Source: Siniperca chuatsi
Taxonomy: Eukaryota > Chordata > Actinopteri > Centrarchiformes > Sinipercidae
NCBI RefSeq assembly: GCF_020085105.1
Contig: NC_058058.1
Coordinates: 252,501 to 316,500, forward strand
Length of the DNA: 64,000 nucleotides
Direction of reading: 5' to 3'
Shown here: in pieces, positions 1 to 11,040 of the stretch
Layout: each line of letters begins with the position of its first letter
Position numbering within the stretch: the first letter of the stretch is position 1
Program-made: the position numbers and the translations under genes
Notes under the pieces: model-generated
The model's input: only the letters and a program-made list of their open reading frames with translations
Databases searched by the model: none
Told to the model about the DNA's origin: nothing

Positions 1-1495
1 AAAAACTCCAAACATTAGGAGAAACAATTAAAGACAACCAAAACCCCCTTGATTTCCCGATTACTTGGAAGAACTGACCACACAGACAGAGTCTCCCCGG
101 CCAGGGAAAGCTTGTGGTTCGGACTGCATTAAAAACGAAATGCTGAAACGCAGCACCCAGAGATGCAGGGCGCCGTGCTGAAGCTGTTCAATATCGTCCT
201 ACAGTCAGGATGGTTTCCCGACTTCTGGTGCAAAGGGACCAATCAGAGCCTGTAACTACCAAAGCATCTGTGTCAGCAGGTAAACTGTTCTGTCGTATTC
301 TGAATGAAAGAAAACTAGATTTCCTTGAAGACTCCATCTTGAGTAAAAATCTAATTAACTTCCTCCCAAAACACCGCACCACCGACCATGTGCACACCCT
401 TCACACTTTAATTAACAAACATGGACACCAAACAGGAAATGGTAGATATTCGCTTGTTTTATTGACTTCAAGAAAGCTTTCAACTCTGTTTGGCACGAAG
501 AGCTCTATTACAGACTTCTGTGTTGTGGTTTAGGGGGCAAAATGTATGATCTGGTTAAATCAGTGTGTTTGGAAAATAGATGTTCTGTAAAAACTGGAGA
601 CAAACTGAATCCTTCACCAGAGAAGAGGTGTTCGTCAGAGCTGCAACTGAAGACTGCAACTTTATTTATATATATATTTAATGAAGACTCAGTTTGCTGC
701 TGTCTTTAATCAGAACTGATGGCCCAGTGGCAGTGCTGTCAGAATATGAAGAAAACTAATGTCATGATGTTTTAAAAACGCCCCAGATGCCAGGAGAACA
801 AACACCAGTTTACCAATAATCATATCATTGATCACAGCAGGAGTTATACCGACCTGGGTGTAACCATAGCAGCATCAGGGAGTTTAAACATGGCAGTGAA
901 CGCACTAAAAGAAAAAGCTCGAAGAGCTCTAAATGTTATAATTTCCAAATTCCAATTAAAATTTGTCTTAAAATATTTGAAAGTGTCATCCGGCCCACTG
1001 CGCTGTCTGGTGGTGAAGGACGGGGTCCACTCACCAGAGCTTTACCCGCCGGGACAAACGTCCAGCAGAGTCTCTACATGCAGGACTCTGCAGATAATTA
1101 ACATTCAACAGAGAGCGCTCACATGTTTTAATCACCTTAAATCCCCCGAGACCCCCTCCATCCCAAAGCCCTCCAGACCCAGGAGCTGAGCCCAGAACAG
1201 AGTCCCCTATGTCAGCTGGTGCTGAGACTCACTGCCCCCCCTCAGACTCTCTGGACCAGTCTCACAGCAGCACTGCTTTCCAAACACCAATCAGAGGAAA
1301 CCAAACTACAACACCACGTACAGAAACCTGAATCTGGATCACTGGACAGAAACTAAAAGCCAAAGCAGATCAGAAAGTTATCTGGACCTGAAGAGACGAT
1401 TAACTGGCAGAATCTCTCTGCTGTCAGAGACAGGAAGCAGAGACAGATCCTGACCAAGTGCAGGCTCAGTGTCCACAGACTGGACATTCAAACAG
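1..1495 (+). mobile_element. L2/Maui-like LINE fragment (reverse transcriptase to C-terminus)
   Basis: A decayed non-LTR retrotransposon. Around 240-530 a conceptual translation gives reverse-transcriptase landmarks: the GKLFC/ILNERKL stretch, then LPKHRTTDHVHTLHTLI, then FDFKKAF-like remains after a frameshift near 460. From about 890 to 1495 the C-terminal half follows, including QHCFP, LDHWTE and RQILTKCRLSVH in broken frames. Stops and shifts throughout show it is dead. The same C-terminal segment occurs on the minus strand at 17.6-19.3 kb and the same RT segment at 50.4-51.1 kb, so at least three copies of this family lie here. The clade name rests on recognition of these motifs, not a search. 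Confidence 0.8.
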
Positions 1496-1505
1496 GAAGA
1501 CACAT

Positions 1506-1930
1506 CCGCATAGCAATGAAAGTTTATGGAGTGTTTCAATGAAAGTTTATGGAGTGTTTCCTAACTTTTATGCACGGATAATATCGAAGATTGCCTAGAG
1601 GAAGCATAAATAAGGTGAATAGAATCGGTTTTGTCAAGCACAGAACCTTGTGGAACTCCGTATGACTAACTTTGAAGTTTAGGGTTGGTTCATCTGGCTT
1701 GATCGATAGATATAATTGGGTATCATCTGCATAGCAATGAGGAGTGTTTCTCACCAAAGGAAGCATAATATGTACAAACTGAGATCGATCTGATAGATAG
1801 GATTTAAAACTGAGATCAGCTGATAGATAGCCAGCTTAGCTCCTTTAATGCCAATTACATGTTCCAGTCTCTGTAATAGGACGTGATGGTCAATGGTGTC
1901 GAACGCAGCGCTAAGATCCAACAAGACTGT
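1506..1930 (-). mobile_element. L2-like LINE fragment, rearranged
   Basis: On the minus strand this stretch encodes [17 protein letters not shown], the catalytic YADD motif of a teleost L2-type reverse transcriptase, and further upstream AAFDTIDHHVLLQRLEH, the earlier RT block. Order and spacing are disturbed by small duplications (a repeated ATGAAAGTTTATGGAGTG near 1517-1555). It abuts the preceding LINE copy in the opposite orientation. It is a non-functional fragment. Confidence 0.7.
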
Positions 1931-2834
1931 TTATCAGTGTTGACTAATTGATAACGTTCATTCTGAAGAACAATGAATGCAGAACTTGTAATTTGTGAGC
2001 GAAAAAACGTCATTTGAGACTCGTAGCAGCAGATTCAAGCAGTTGTAGTTATTAATATTAATAGTTAATAAAATTACTTGTGAGAAAATATTCTACCGGT
2101 GTGCAACTCTCATTGCATGAATTCACATACTGATTTGCGGATGTGCAAATTCTGTCCACGTTTTGATACGGGTGGGTGACATCTACACATCCGAGTTCGT
2201 CGGGGAAACCGGCTAACCGGTCGAGCCTCTGACGGGTCATATTTTGTTGCTGAGGTTGAGTTGGAAACTTAACATAGTCGTTAAAGCGCTGACATAATGA
2301 TGCGACTGCTGTTATTGCTCTGCACACAGTCATTTTCTGTACTAGTTAGAAACTGTTAAAACATGTGAACTGAGGCATATCTGGTGCAACACATTGCAGA
2401 ACAACAACTTCTTCAACTGAAACTGAAAAAAGAAACTTCTGTGAGGTCACATAAATGTAGATCAACATGTTGATGTTCAGTTTGTGGTCAGAACAAAACA
2501 ATGAGAACATTTATGCTCTTAAATACACTTTGAAATTAAAGTTTTACATTTAATTTGAAATGAAATGAAAAAGTGAACTTTTTAGATTTCTATTTTTTAT
2601 ACCACAGTTTTAAGTGCAGCTGCGTAGTTAAAGGAAAAGTAATTAATAAAATAAAGTAATTTTACTAATAACAAGACAAACTGTGTGTTTATGGAAAGTA
2701 ACAAACATTTTCATTAAATGCTGAATTGAAATCAGAGCAGAAACTACATTTAAACATGACAGCTGTTTGTATTAACAGAGCAAAAAGGATTTGGGTCGAT
2801 TTAAAAAACTAACATCACCTTTATGTTCTTGATC
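1931..2834. other. intergenic, nothing recognised
   Basis: AT-rich sequence with no open reading frame that resembles a known protein. A 91-codon minus-strand frame (2058-2333) has no recognisable motif. I see no RNA gene or clear repeat structure here. Confidence 0.4.
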
Positions 2835-2970
2835 AGCCAGAACCTGAGGAACCTGAGGAACCTGAAGAACCTGAGGAACCTGAGGAACCTGAAGAACCTG
2901 AAGAACCTGAGGAACCTGAGGAACCTGAAGAACCTGAGGAACCTGAAGAACCTGAAGAACCTGAGGAACC
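2835..2970. repeat. 9-bp minisatellite (CCTGAGGAA / CCTGAAGAA)
   Basis: About 15 tandem copies of a 9-bp unit alternate between CCTGAGGAA and CCTGAAGAA in a patterned order (two of one, one of the other), suggesting higher-order units of 27 bp. All frames stay open because the unit length is a multiple of three, which explains the apparent short ORFs on both strands. Confidence 0.9.
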
Positions 2971-3369
2971 TCACTGATATTCAGATAAAACAGCATCCAG
3001 CTGTTGAATTACTGCGTGGAACATTTTAACTCAGGAGTTTTTAAAGTCCATCACGTCACCGGAGTCAGAACCGAAGCCTTTGAACAATATAAACTTAAAG
3101 TATAATTCTGGTGATATTCTTTATATTTCTTCTCGTTCAGACTCGAACACTGAAAGTATTGTGATGTTCATCGACTGTTCCTTCATTACCACGAACACAC
3201 TGTAGTTTAAAATACAGTTTAAAATATACAAGAACACAAATAAAGCTCAGATGACATCATGCAGTCATGTGACTGTGACTCTGCTTCAAACAAATAAACC
3301 AACAGATTCCACTTCCTGAACCTGAACCTGAACCTGAACCCTGGGTTCTGCGCAGGATCCGAGAGGTCG
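2971..3369. other. intergenic with a short repeated segment
   Basis: No gene recognised. The segment around 3177-3210 (TTCCTTCATTACCACGAACA and following) recurs with small changes at about 28,606-28,640 after the zinc-finger gene B, so it is part of a dispersed repeat. A short CCTGAA run lies near 3318-3338. Confidence 0.4.
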
Positions 3370-5025
3370 TCCACATCATTAACCTGTCTCACTCCTCTCC
3401 TGTCTGTCTCTCTCCTGTCTCTCTCTCGCCTGTCTGTCTCTCTCCTGTCTCTCTCCTTGCCTGTCTGTCTCTCTCCTGTCTCTCTCACCTCACCTCTCTC
3501 TCTCTCTCTCTCTCTCCTGTCTCTCTCCTTGCCTGTCTGTCTCTCTCCTGTCTCTCTCCTTGCCTGTCTGTCTCTCTCCTGTCTGTCTCCCTGCCTGTCT
3601 GTCTCTCTCCTGTCTCTCTCTCACCTGTCTCTCTCCTCGCCTGTCTGTCTCTCTCCTGTCTCTCTCTCCTGTCTCTCTCTTCGCCTGTCTCTCTCTCACC
3701 TGTCTCTCTCTCCCCTGTCTGTCTCTCTCCTGTCTGTCTCCCTGCCTGTCTCTCTCTCTCTCTGTCTCTCTCCTCACCTGTCTGTCTCTCTCCTCATCTG
3801 TCTGTCTCTCTCCTTGCCTGTCTGTCTCTCTCCTCACCTGTCTGTCTCTCTCCTGTCTCTCTCTCTCTCCTGTCTGTCTCCCTGCCTGTCTGTCTCTCTC
3901 CTGTCTGTCTCTCTCCTGTCTGTCTCCTGTCTGTCTCTCTCTCTCTCTCCTGTCTCTCTCCTCGCCTGTCTGTCTCTCTCCTTGCCTGTCTGTCTCTCTC
4001 CTGTCTCTCTCTCCTGTCTCTCTCCTCGCCTGTCTGTCTCTCTCCTGTCTGTCTCCCTGCCTGTCTGTCTCTCTCCTGTCTCTCTCTCCTGTCTCTCTCC
4101 TCGCCTGTCTGTCTCTCTCCTCGCCTGTCTCCCTGTCTGTCTCTCTCTCTCCTGTCTCTCTCCTCGCCTGTCTGTCTCTCTCCTCACCTGTCTGTCTCTC
4201 TCCTCATCTGTCTGTCTCTCTCCTTGCCTGTCTGTCTCTCTCCTGTCTGTCTCTCTCCTGTCTGTCTCTCTCTCTCCTGTCTCTCTCTCTCCTGTCTGTC
4301 TCTCTCTCACCTCTCTCTCTCTCCTGTCTCTCTCTCTCTCTGTCTGTCTCTCTCCTTGCCTGTCTGTCTCTCTCCTGTCTCTCTCTCCTGTCTCTCTCCT
4401 CGCCTGTCTGTCTCTCTCCTGTCTGTCTCCCTGCCTGTCTGTCTCTCTCCTGTCTCTCTCTCCTGTCTCTCTCTCGCCTGTCTGTCTCTCTCTCTCGCCT
4501 GTCTCCCTGTCTGTCTCTCTCTCTCCTGTCTCTCTCCTCGCCTGTCTGTCTCTCTCCTCACCTGTCTGTCTCTCTCCTCATCTGTCTGTCTCTCTCCTTG
4601 CCTGTCTGTCTCTCTCCTGTCTGTCTCTCTCTCTCCTGTCTGTCTCTCTCCTGTCTGTCTCTCTCCTTGCCTGTCTGTCTCTCTCCTGTCTGTCTCTCTC
4701 CTGTCTGTCTCTCTCTCTCCTGTCTCTCTCCTCACCTGTCTGTCTCTCTCCTTGCCTGTCTGTCTCTCTCCTGTCTCTCTCCTCGCCTGTCTGTCTCTCT
4801 CCTGTCTGTCTCCCTGTCTGTCTCTCTCTCTCCTGTCTCTCTCCTCGCCTGTCTGTCTCTCTCCTTGCCTGTCTGTCTCTCTCCTCGCCTCTCTCTCTCT
4901 CCTGTCTCTCTCCTCTCCTGTCTGTCTCTCTCCTCACCTGACTGTCTCTCTCCTCACCTCTCTCTCTCTCCTGTCTGTCTCCCTGCCTGTCTGTCTCTCT
5001 CCTGTCTCTCTCCTGTCTCTGCTGC
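3370..5025. repeat. 1.6-kb CTGTCTGT/CTCTCTC microsatellite-minisatellite array
   Basis: The array is built from CTGTCTGTCTCTCTCCT-type units interleaved with CCTGCCTGTCT, CTCACCTGTCT and CTCATCTGTCT variants. Larger blocks recur, for example the CTCACC, CTCATC, CTTGCC order seen near 3770-3830, 4185-4230 and 4555-4600. The plus strand is very pyrimidine rich. Long reading frames of up to about 495 codons on either strand are artefacts of the stop-free repeat and show only Leu/Ser/Cys/Val or Arg/Glu/Thr/Asp runs. Confidence 0.95.
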
Positions 5026-5274
5026 TGGAAGTAAGTTATTAGTTTAACTGCAGGTCACAGTAACGTTCATGCAGCGTTGGTATCTTTGAATTCATGTAAC
5101 GTCTCCAGAGACGCTGCATCACTAGAATTTATTTTCTCTTAGTCGTCTGTTGTCGGGAGAAAATGAAGCAGCAGGAGCAGAACTGACAGCAGATCTGTCC
5201 TAAAGGACTCAGCTGGCTGTGGAGAGCTGGTCAGCTGGTCTGGAGTCTGCAGCTGGAGAAAACCATTGTTTAAA

Positions 5275-5578
5275 CATATTGATGGTTAAAAATCATCAAA
5301 TGGAAACGTTAAACTATTAGTCGATTATTCAATCGACAGAAAAATAATCAGCAAATATTTTAATAATCAATTTGTTGTTCAAGTATTTTTTTAAGCAAAA
5401 ATAACAAAAATAATGAATCCAACTTCACAATTTGTTATATTTTCTGCTTTTCTTTGTTTTCTATCTCAGTTTACTGAAAATGTCACTTTGGACTCGGAAC
5501 TTCTGACCAAACGATTAATCGAGAAAATAATCAGTAGAATGATCAATAACGAAAAAAATGCTGAGTTGCAGCTCTACA
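5275..5578. mobile_element. hAT-type non-autonomous element (MITE) fragment
   Basis: The segment has the typical order of a common fish hAT-derived MITE: TTAGTCGATTATTCAATCGA near the left, GATTAATCGAGAAAATAATC at about 5512, and GAGTTGCAGCTCTA at the right end. The left terminus is not complete. Related pieces are at 12,765-13,490 and 52,944-54,190. It has no coding capacity. Confidence 0.6.
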
Positions 5579-5816
5579 TGAAATAAAATCAATTTCAGTG
5601 CCACTTCAACTGCAGCCTCCGACCAAACAGACATGACGAAGTTTGTTCTGCTAAACGAAGCTGCAGGTTGTTAAGTTCCAGTAGTGGAAGTTAATACATT
5701 CTGTATATAATACATACATTTTATATTTATATATATATATAATTAATAATTAAAAATAAATCTACTATCAGTTGTCAGATGGTTTGTAGTCAGTGACTTT
5801 ACGAAGTCTGAGCCTG

Positions 5817-7963
5817 TCAGTCACTAGCAGACTCTTGGTTTCTTCCTGCTGATCCTGTCAGATCTGAACTGATCACAGCTTCACTTCCTGCTTCCTGCGA
5901 CTGACTTGTTTCAGTTGCGCTGTGTTGTGTCATGTGTCGCTTCATATTTGAAACTTGTGTAAAGCTTTTACCACAAACTGAGCAGCGAAACGGTTTCTCT
6001 CGTGTTTCTCCCGTGTGCTGAGCCATGTGTCGTTTCAGATTCCCTCCTTGTGTAAATCTTATGCCACAAACAGAGCAGCTGAACGGTTTCTCTCCAGAAT
6101 GAGTTCTCAGGTGTTTCTTCAGAGCTCCGCTCGCAGTAAAGCCTTTACCACAAACAGAGCAACTGAATGGTTTCTCTCCTGTGTGAATTCTTATATGAGC
6201 CTTCAGATTGTGCTTGTGATTAAATCTGTTACCACACTGACGGCAGCGAAACGGTTTCTCACCCGGTTCTGTCTCTGAGTTCTCTTCAGTTTGGCTTTCA
6301 TCGAGCTCCGACTGCTCGCTGCCACACTTGTGTCGTCTGAACCCCGAAAGCCAAGTGAATTTTTTGTCACAAATGCTGCAGCTGAACTGTTTCTCTCCTG
6401 TGTGGACGGCCATGTGTTGAGTCATGTGAACCTTTTGTGTAAAACCTTTACTACAAAACGGGCAGCTAAACGGTCGCTCTCCTGTGTGAAGTCTCTCGTG
6501 CGTCTTCAGATTTACCATTCGGCCAAATCTTTTCCCACACTGAGAGCAGCTGAATGGTTTCTCTCCTGTGTGACTTGTCATGTGGCCCAGCAGTGACCTC
6601 TTGCAGCCGAATGTTTTACCGCAATCAGAGCAGCTAAACGGTCTCTCTCCTGTGTGAATTCTCACGTGAGTCTGCAGATGTTCCTTGCGCCCAAATATTT
6701 TCCCACATTCAGAGCAGCTGAAGGATTTCTTGCAAGTGTTACTTCCTGTATAAACTTCAGGGACTTTCATAGAGTTTAAACCTGACTGAGGTTCATTGGT
6801 CTCCAGCCAATCATCATCACTGATTTCAACCTTAAATTCAGAAGAGACTTCAGTCTTGTCATCAGTCTCAGGTTGTAAATGTGTATCTGGATCTGAGTTC
6901 CTGGCTGGTCCTGGTCCTCCACAGTCCTCTCCATCAGCTCCTGTTTCCATCTGTTCAGTTTGGCTTTGATGAAGCTGTGAGGACTGAGGTTTCTCCTCAT
7001 CTTCTTCACTCTTCACAGGGACAGGAGTGAATGGGAACTTGGTGATATCGGCCTCCTCCAGCCCTCGAAGCTGCTCTCCCTCCTGACTGGTCCAGAGTTC
7101 ATGAAGCTGAGAGGATTCACCAACACACTTGTGTCTTTTCAGCTGATAAAGCCAAGTGAATCTCTTGTCACAAACATTGCAGCTGAATCTGTTCTCCTTT
7201 GAGTGGACGGACATGTGTTGTGTCAGATGTCCTCCATGTTTAAAACTTTTACCACAAACTGAGCAACTGAACGGTCTCTCTCCTGTGTGAATTCTCATGT
7301 GTATGTTCAGATTATCCTTGCGGCTGAATCTTTTTTCACACTCAGAGCAGCTGAATGATTTCTCTCCTGTCTCAGCCTCTCTGTCCTCCTCAGTTTGGCT
7401 CTGATAAAGCTGTGAGGACTCACAAACACACTGATGACTTTTGAGCTGAGTATACCAGGTGAATCTTTCATCACAAAAACGGCAACTGAATCGTTTCTCC
7501 CCTGTGTGGACGGACATGTGGTATGTCAGATTTACTTTTTGTGTAAAACTTTTACCGCAGAATGGGCAGCTGAATGGTTTCTCTCCTGTGTGAGTTCTCA
7601 TGTGTATCTTCAGATGTGGGCTGCGGCCAAATATTTTTCCACACTCGGAGCAGCTGTAAGTTTTCTTGCCAGTTTTAGATTTCATATCATTGACAGGGAC
7701 TTCAATAATTTTCAAGGAGTTTAAAACCGACTGAGGTTCTCTGGTCTCCATCCAATCATCATCGCTGACTTCAGTCTTGTTGTCAGTATCTGGTTGTAAA
7801 TGTGTATCTGGATTTAAGTTCCAGACTGATTCAGACTGACTGGTCCAGAGTTCCTCCTGTTCCTCTTTAATGTGTGGCGGCTCTGGATCCTGGTCCAGAC
7901 TGGGGCTCCAGTCCTGCTGCTCAGGGGGAACCTCTTCTCTACTCAGTGACAGCTGCTGGACGT
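5817..7963 (-). CDS. C2H2 zinc-finger protein gene A, last exon (15 fingers)
   Basis: This last exon encodes most of a nuclear, presumably DNA-binding zinc-finger protein. It starts at a TGTCCTGCAG acceptor; the leading phase-1 base from exon 1 completes the Asp of DVQQLSLSREEVPPEQQ, the usual start of this exon in fish zinc-finger genes. An acidic region (PEPPHIKEEQEELWTSQ) is followed by 15 fingers joined mostly by TGEKPFSC linkers. Fingers 3, 6 and 11 end in H-x-C rather than H-x3-H. A second copy of the ELWTSQEGEQLRGLEEAD acidic module sits in the middle, so the exon looks like two finger genes fused or an internal duplication. Joined to 13,986-14,049 it gives 736 residues. An in-frame Met upstream of the acceptor (7,985) lies in intron and is not the start. 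Target DNA is unknown; silencing of mobile elements is only an inference from the family. Confidence 0.88.
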
Positions 7964-8059
7964 CTGCAGGACACAGTAAACACAAACAAAGACAAGTCCA
8001 ATTAATTAAATATGTTTTAGTCTTTTTTGTATTTGTGCAGAAAAAAAAAGGTTGAAAAT

Positions 8060-8630
8060 CGAAGAAAGACCCTGAAAGACCCTAAGACTACCTCAATGGC
8101 CATAAGAACTACCTAAAGGACGACTAGAACTTCAAACAAGAAAAGTAGAACCACTTACATAACCTCTAGAATCTTCTAAAGGACCACTAGAGCCATCTAA
8201 AAGACCCATAGAACCTCCTTGAGGACCATCAGAACCATAAGGACCTCCAAACAGACCCCTAGAATCTCCTCATGACCCCCATAACCACCCCAATTTTAGA
8301 TGTGACATTTCCTTAGTCTCTAAGGTGGTGGAGGGAACTTTCTTAGGACTCTTAAATTCTGCTTAAGGCCCAATGGAACTTTCTACATGACCCAGAGAAC
8401 CTACTCAATGACCAATATAACTTCTGAAAAGCCCCCTACAACCCGCTCAATGACCACAAGCACCACCTAAAGATCCATTAAAACCTCCTCCTAGAAGAAA
8501 ACTAGCACCACTTAAAGGAACCCTAGAATCTCCTCCAGGACCATTAGAACCACCTAAAGGACCGCTCAAACCACGTGAAAGACCCTAATACCGCCTCAGT
8601 GAACATAAGAACTACCTAATGAAGCACTCC
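8060..8630. repeat. degenerate tandem repeat (CCTAAAGGACCACTAGAACC-like)
   Basis: Loose repeats of about 25-30 bp around the words ACCTAAAGGACC and CTAGAACC, strongly diverged. The same repeat occurs upstream of the cassette exon at 10,370-11,040. Both lie in the intron of zinc-finger gene A and support a tandem duplication of exon plus flanking repeat. Confidence 0.6.
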
Positions 8631-8634
8631 ATAA

Positions 8635-9965
8635 ACTTTCATTGTTACGCAGATGATACCTAATTATATCTATCGATCAAGCCAGATCAAACAAACCAGT
8701 TAACTAAACTTCAAGCATGCCTTAAGGACATAAAGACCTGGATGACCTGCAACTTTCTGATGTTAAACTCAGACAAAACTGAAGTTATTGTACTTGGTCC
8801 CAAACACCTCCGAGACACATTATCTAAAGATATAGTTGCTCTAGATGGCATTGCCCTGGCCTCCAGCAGCACTGTAAGGAACCTCAGAGTTATCTTTGAT
8901 CAGGATTTATCCTTTAACTCCCACATGAAAAAAAAATTCAAAGAGTTCCTTCTTTCACCTACCTAACATTGCAAAAATCAGGCACATCCTGTCTCAAAAT
9001 GATGCCGAAAAAGTAGTGCATGCATTTGTTACTTCTAGGCTGGACTACTGTAATTCCTTATTATCCGGCTGCCCGAATAAGTCCCTTAAGACTCTCCAGT
9101 TGATCCAGAAAGCTGCGGCACGTGTACTGACAAGAACTAGGAAAAGAGATCATATCTCTCCAATATTAGCTTCTCTGCACTGGCTCCCTGTAAAATCCAG
9201 AATAGAATTTAAAATCCTTCTCCTCACCTACAAAGCTCTTAATGGTCAGGCACCATCGTATCTTAAAGATCTCATAATACCTTATTACCCGACTAGAGCA
9301 CTGCGCTCCCAGGATGCAGGGTTACTTGTGGTTCCTAGAGTCTCCAAAAGTAGACTGGGAGCCAGAGCCTTCAGTTATCAAGCTCCTCTCCTGTGGAACC
9401 AGATCCCAGTTTGGGTTCGGGAGGCAGACACCATCTCCACATTTAAGAGTAGGCTTAAGACTTTCCTCTGTGATATAGCTTATAGTTAGGGCTGGCTCAG
9501 GTGAGTCCTGAACCATCCCTTAGTTATGCTGCTATAGGCCTAGACTGCCGGGAGACTTCCCATGATGCACCTCTCTCCTCTCTCCTCCTCTCCCTCTGTG
9601 TGCATTTTTATCCCATTACTGCATGTTACTAACTCGACATCTTCTCTCTCCCGTAGTTTTGTGCTTTCTTGTTTCTCTCCTCTCTTCTTCTTTCGCAGGT
9701 ATTTCAGCAGGTATTTCTGCCTCCAGAGCTGCAGAGTCTGGATCTGTGGTTGTGGGCCGCCTGCTGCCCCCGTGTTCCTGCAGAGTCTGGATCTGTGGTT
9801 GTGGGCCGCCTGCTGCCCCCGTGTTCCTGCTCAACAACTGCTACTACAGTTGTTGTTATTGGCTCTGTTACTAATACTGACATTATTCTTCCTATAGCTG
9901 TTATTCCTATTATTACTAATTTATTAATATTAACACTATAATTACTATTCTATATAAAAAAAAAT
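8635..9965 (+). mobile_element. L2-like LINE, 5'-truncated (RT palm to 3' UTR)
   Basis: The element begins within the reverse transcriptase at [10 protein letters not shown] (the stop in the next codons is a mutation) and runs through TWMTCNFLMLNSDKTEV, a frameshift near 8,940, and the 157-codon C-terminal frame 9,016-9,489 (RLDYCNSLLSGC, AAARVLTRTRKRDHISP, LHWLPVKSRIEFKI). A 3' UTR follows. It contains a 49-bp direct duplication at 9,731-9,829. It sits on the strand opposite zinc-finger gene A, inside its intron. Non-functional. Confidence 0.85.
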
Positions 9966-10087
9966 CTACATGGTCTTTGCATTGTGCCTCCCTCATCTCT
10001 TGATCTTTTATGCTATTAACTTTTAAAGACTATTCCCCCTTTTTCCCCTAAAAACATATTAAATAAGCACATCCATATTGTTCCTAC

Positions 10088-10309
10088 CTGAACCTTCATC
10101 TTCTTCACTCTTCACAGGGACAGGAGCAAATGGGAACTTGGTGATATCGGCCTCCTCCAGCCCTTGAAGCTGCTCTCCCTCCTGACTGGTCCAGAGCTCC
10201 TCCTGCTCCTCTTTAATGTGTGGGGGCTCTGGGTCCTGGTCTAGACTGGGGCTCCACTTCTGCTGCTCAGGGGGAACCTCTTCTCTAATCAGTGACAGCT
10301 GCTGGACGT
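10088..10309 (-). CDS. zinc-finger gene A, possible cassette exon (acidic module)
   Basis: The exon is bounded by a TGTCCTGCAG acceptor and a TTCAG|GTAGGA donor. It is 222 bp long and phase 1 at both ends, so it can be included or skipped without changing frame. It encodes DVQQLSLIREEVPPEQQ, the PEPPHIKEEQEELWTSQ acidic stretch, LEEADITKFPFAPVPVKSEE and ends in DEGSG. In sister genes this segment continues without a break into the finger exon; here it stops at a donor. Included between exon 1 and the last exon, it would double the acidic N-terminal module (810 residues in total). It could instead be a relic of a lost tandem gene whose finger exon has been deleted. Confidence 0.6.
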
Positions 10310-10369
10310 CTGCAGGACACACCCAAAGACAGACATTAAATTAAATTGAATTTAATCCCTTTTCTCTGT

Positions 10370-11040
10370 CCTGAAACCCCTTCCTAAAGGAAAAACACAA
10401 CCACCTAATGGATGCCTAGAACCTAGAATAGTTTTGGGATTCAGGTTAAACTAATGGATGCTCTTAAAATTTTGCTTTACATTTGGGGCTGGGCTTCAGT
10501 ATCAAATCAAATCATATCATCATCAAACCTGAATAAAGCTAAAATGATGAATCCTCCTAATCTTCCTAAGGATAGAATATCTGCAATGCCAGGAAGAACC
10601 ACATAAAGGAACATTAAAACTTCCTACAGGACCCCTTGAACAACCTTAATGACCACTGGAACCTCCTAAAACATTTAAGTAGAACCTGTTACACCTCAGT
10701 GATCACAAGCACCAACTCAAGGACCACTAGAACCACCTACGAACCTGTGGAATCCCCTCAGAGGCCACTAGAACATCAAAGTACAGCTGATGGACGTACG
10801 CAGAGAACAGTAAACACACAACCATCAGGAAACAATGACTGAAATTACATCCCTTTTCTCAGTCCTGAAAATAGACCATTAAGGAAAACTAAAACCACCT
10901 AATGGACCCCTGGAACTTCCTTAGGAACCCTAATAACCTTCTTAAGGATCACACTGACAGCTAAAACCTCCTACAGTAAAACCAGAATCAAATAAAGGTC
11001 TCCTAGAACCTCAATGACCACAAAAACCTCCTGTTGTTTT
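10370..11040. repeat. degenerate tandem repeat, second block
   Basis: The same loose repeat as 8,060-8,630 (ACCACCTAATGGA, CCTAGAACCT, CTAGAACCACCTA). It stands upstream of the cassette exon just as the first block stands upstream of the last exon, consistent with a duplicated exon-plus-intron unit. Confidence 0.55.

Noticed and set aside
3457..5047. Open frames of 270-495 codons on both strands
   Set aside because: They are translations of a stop-free microsatellite; all frames are open together and the products are monotonous Leu/Ser/Cys or Arg/Glu/Thr runs.
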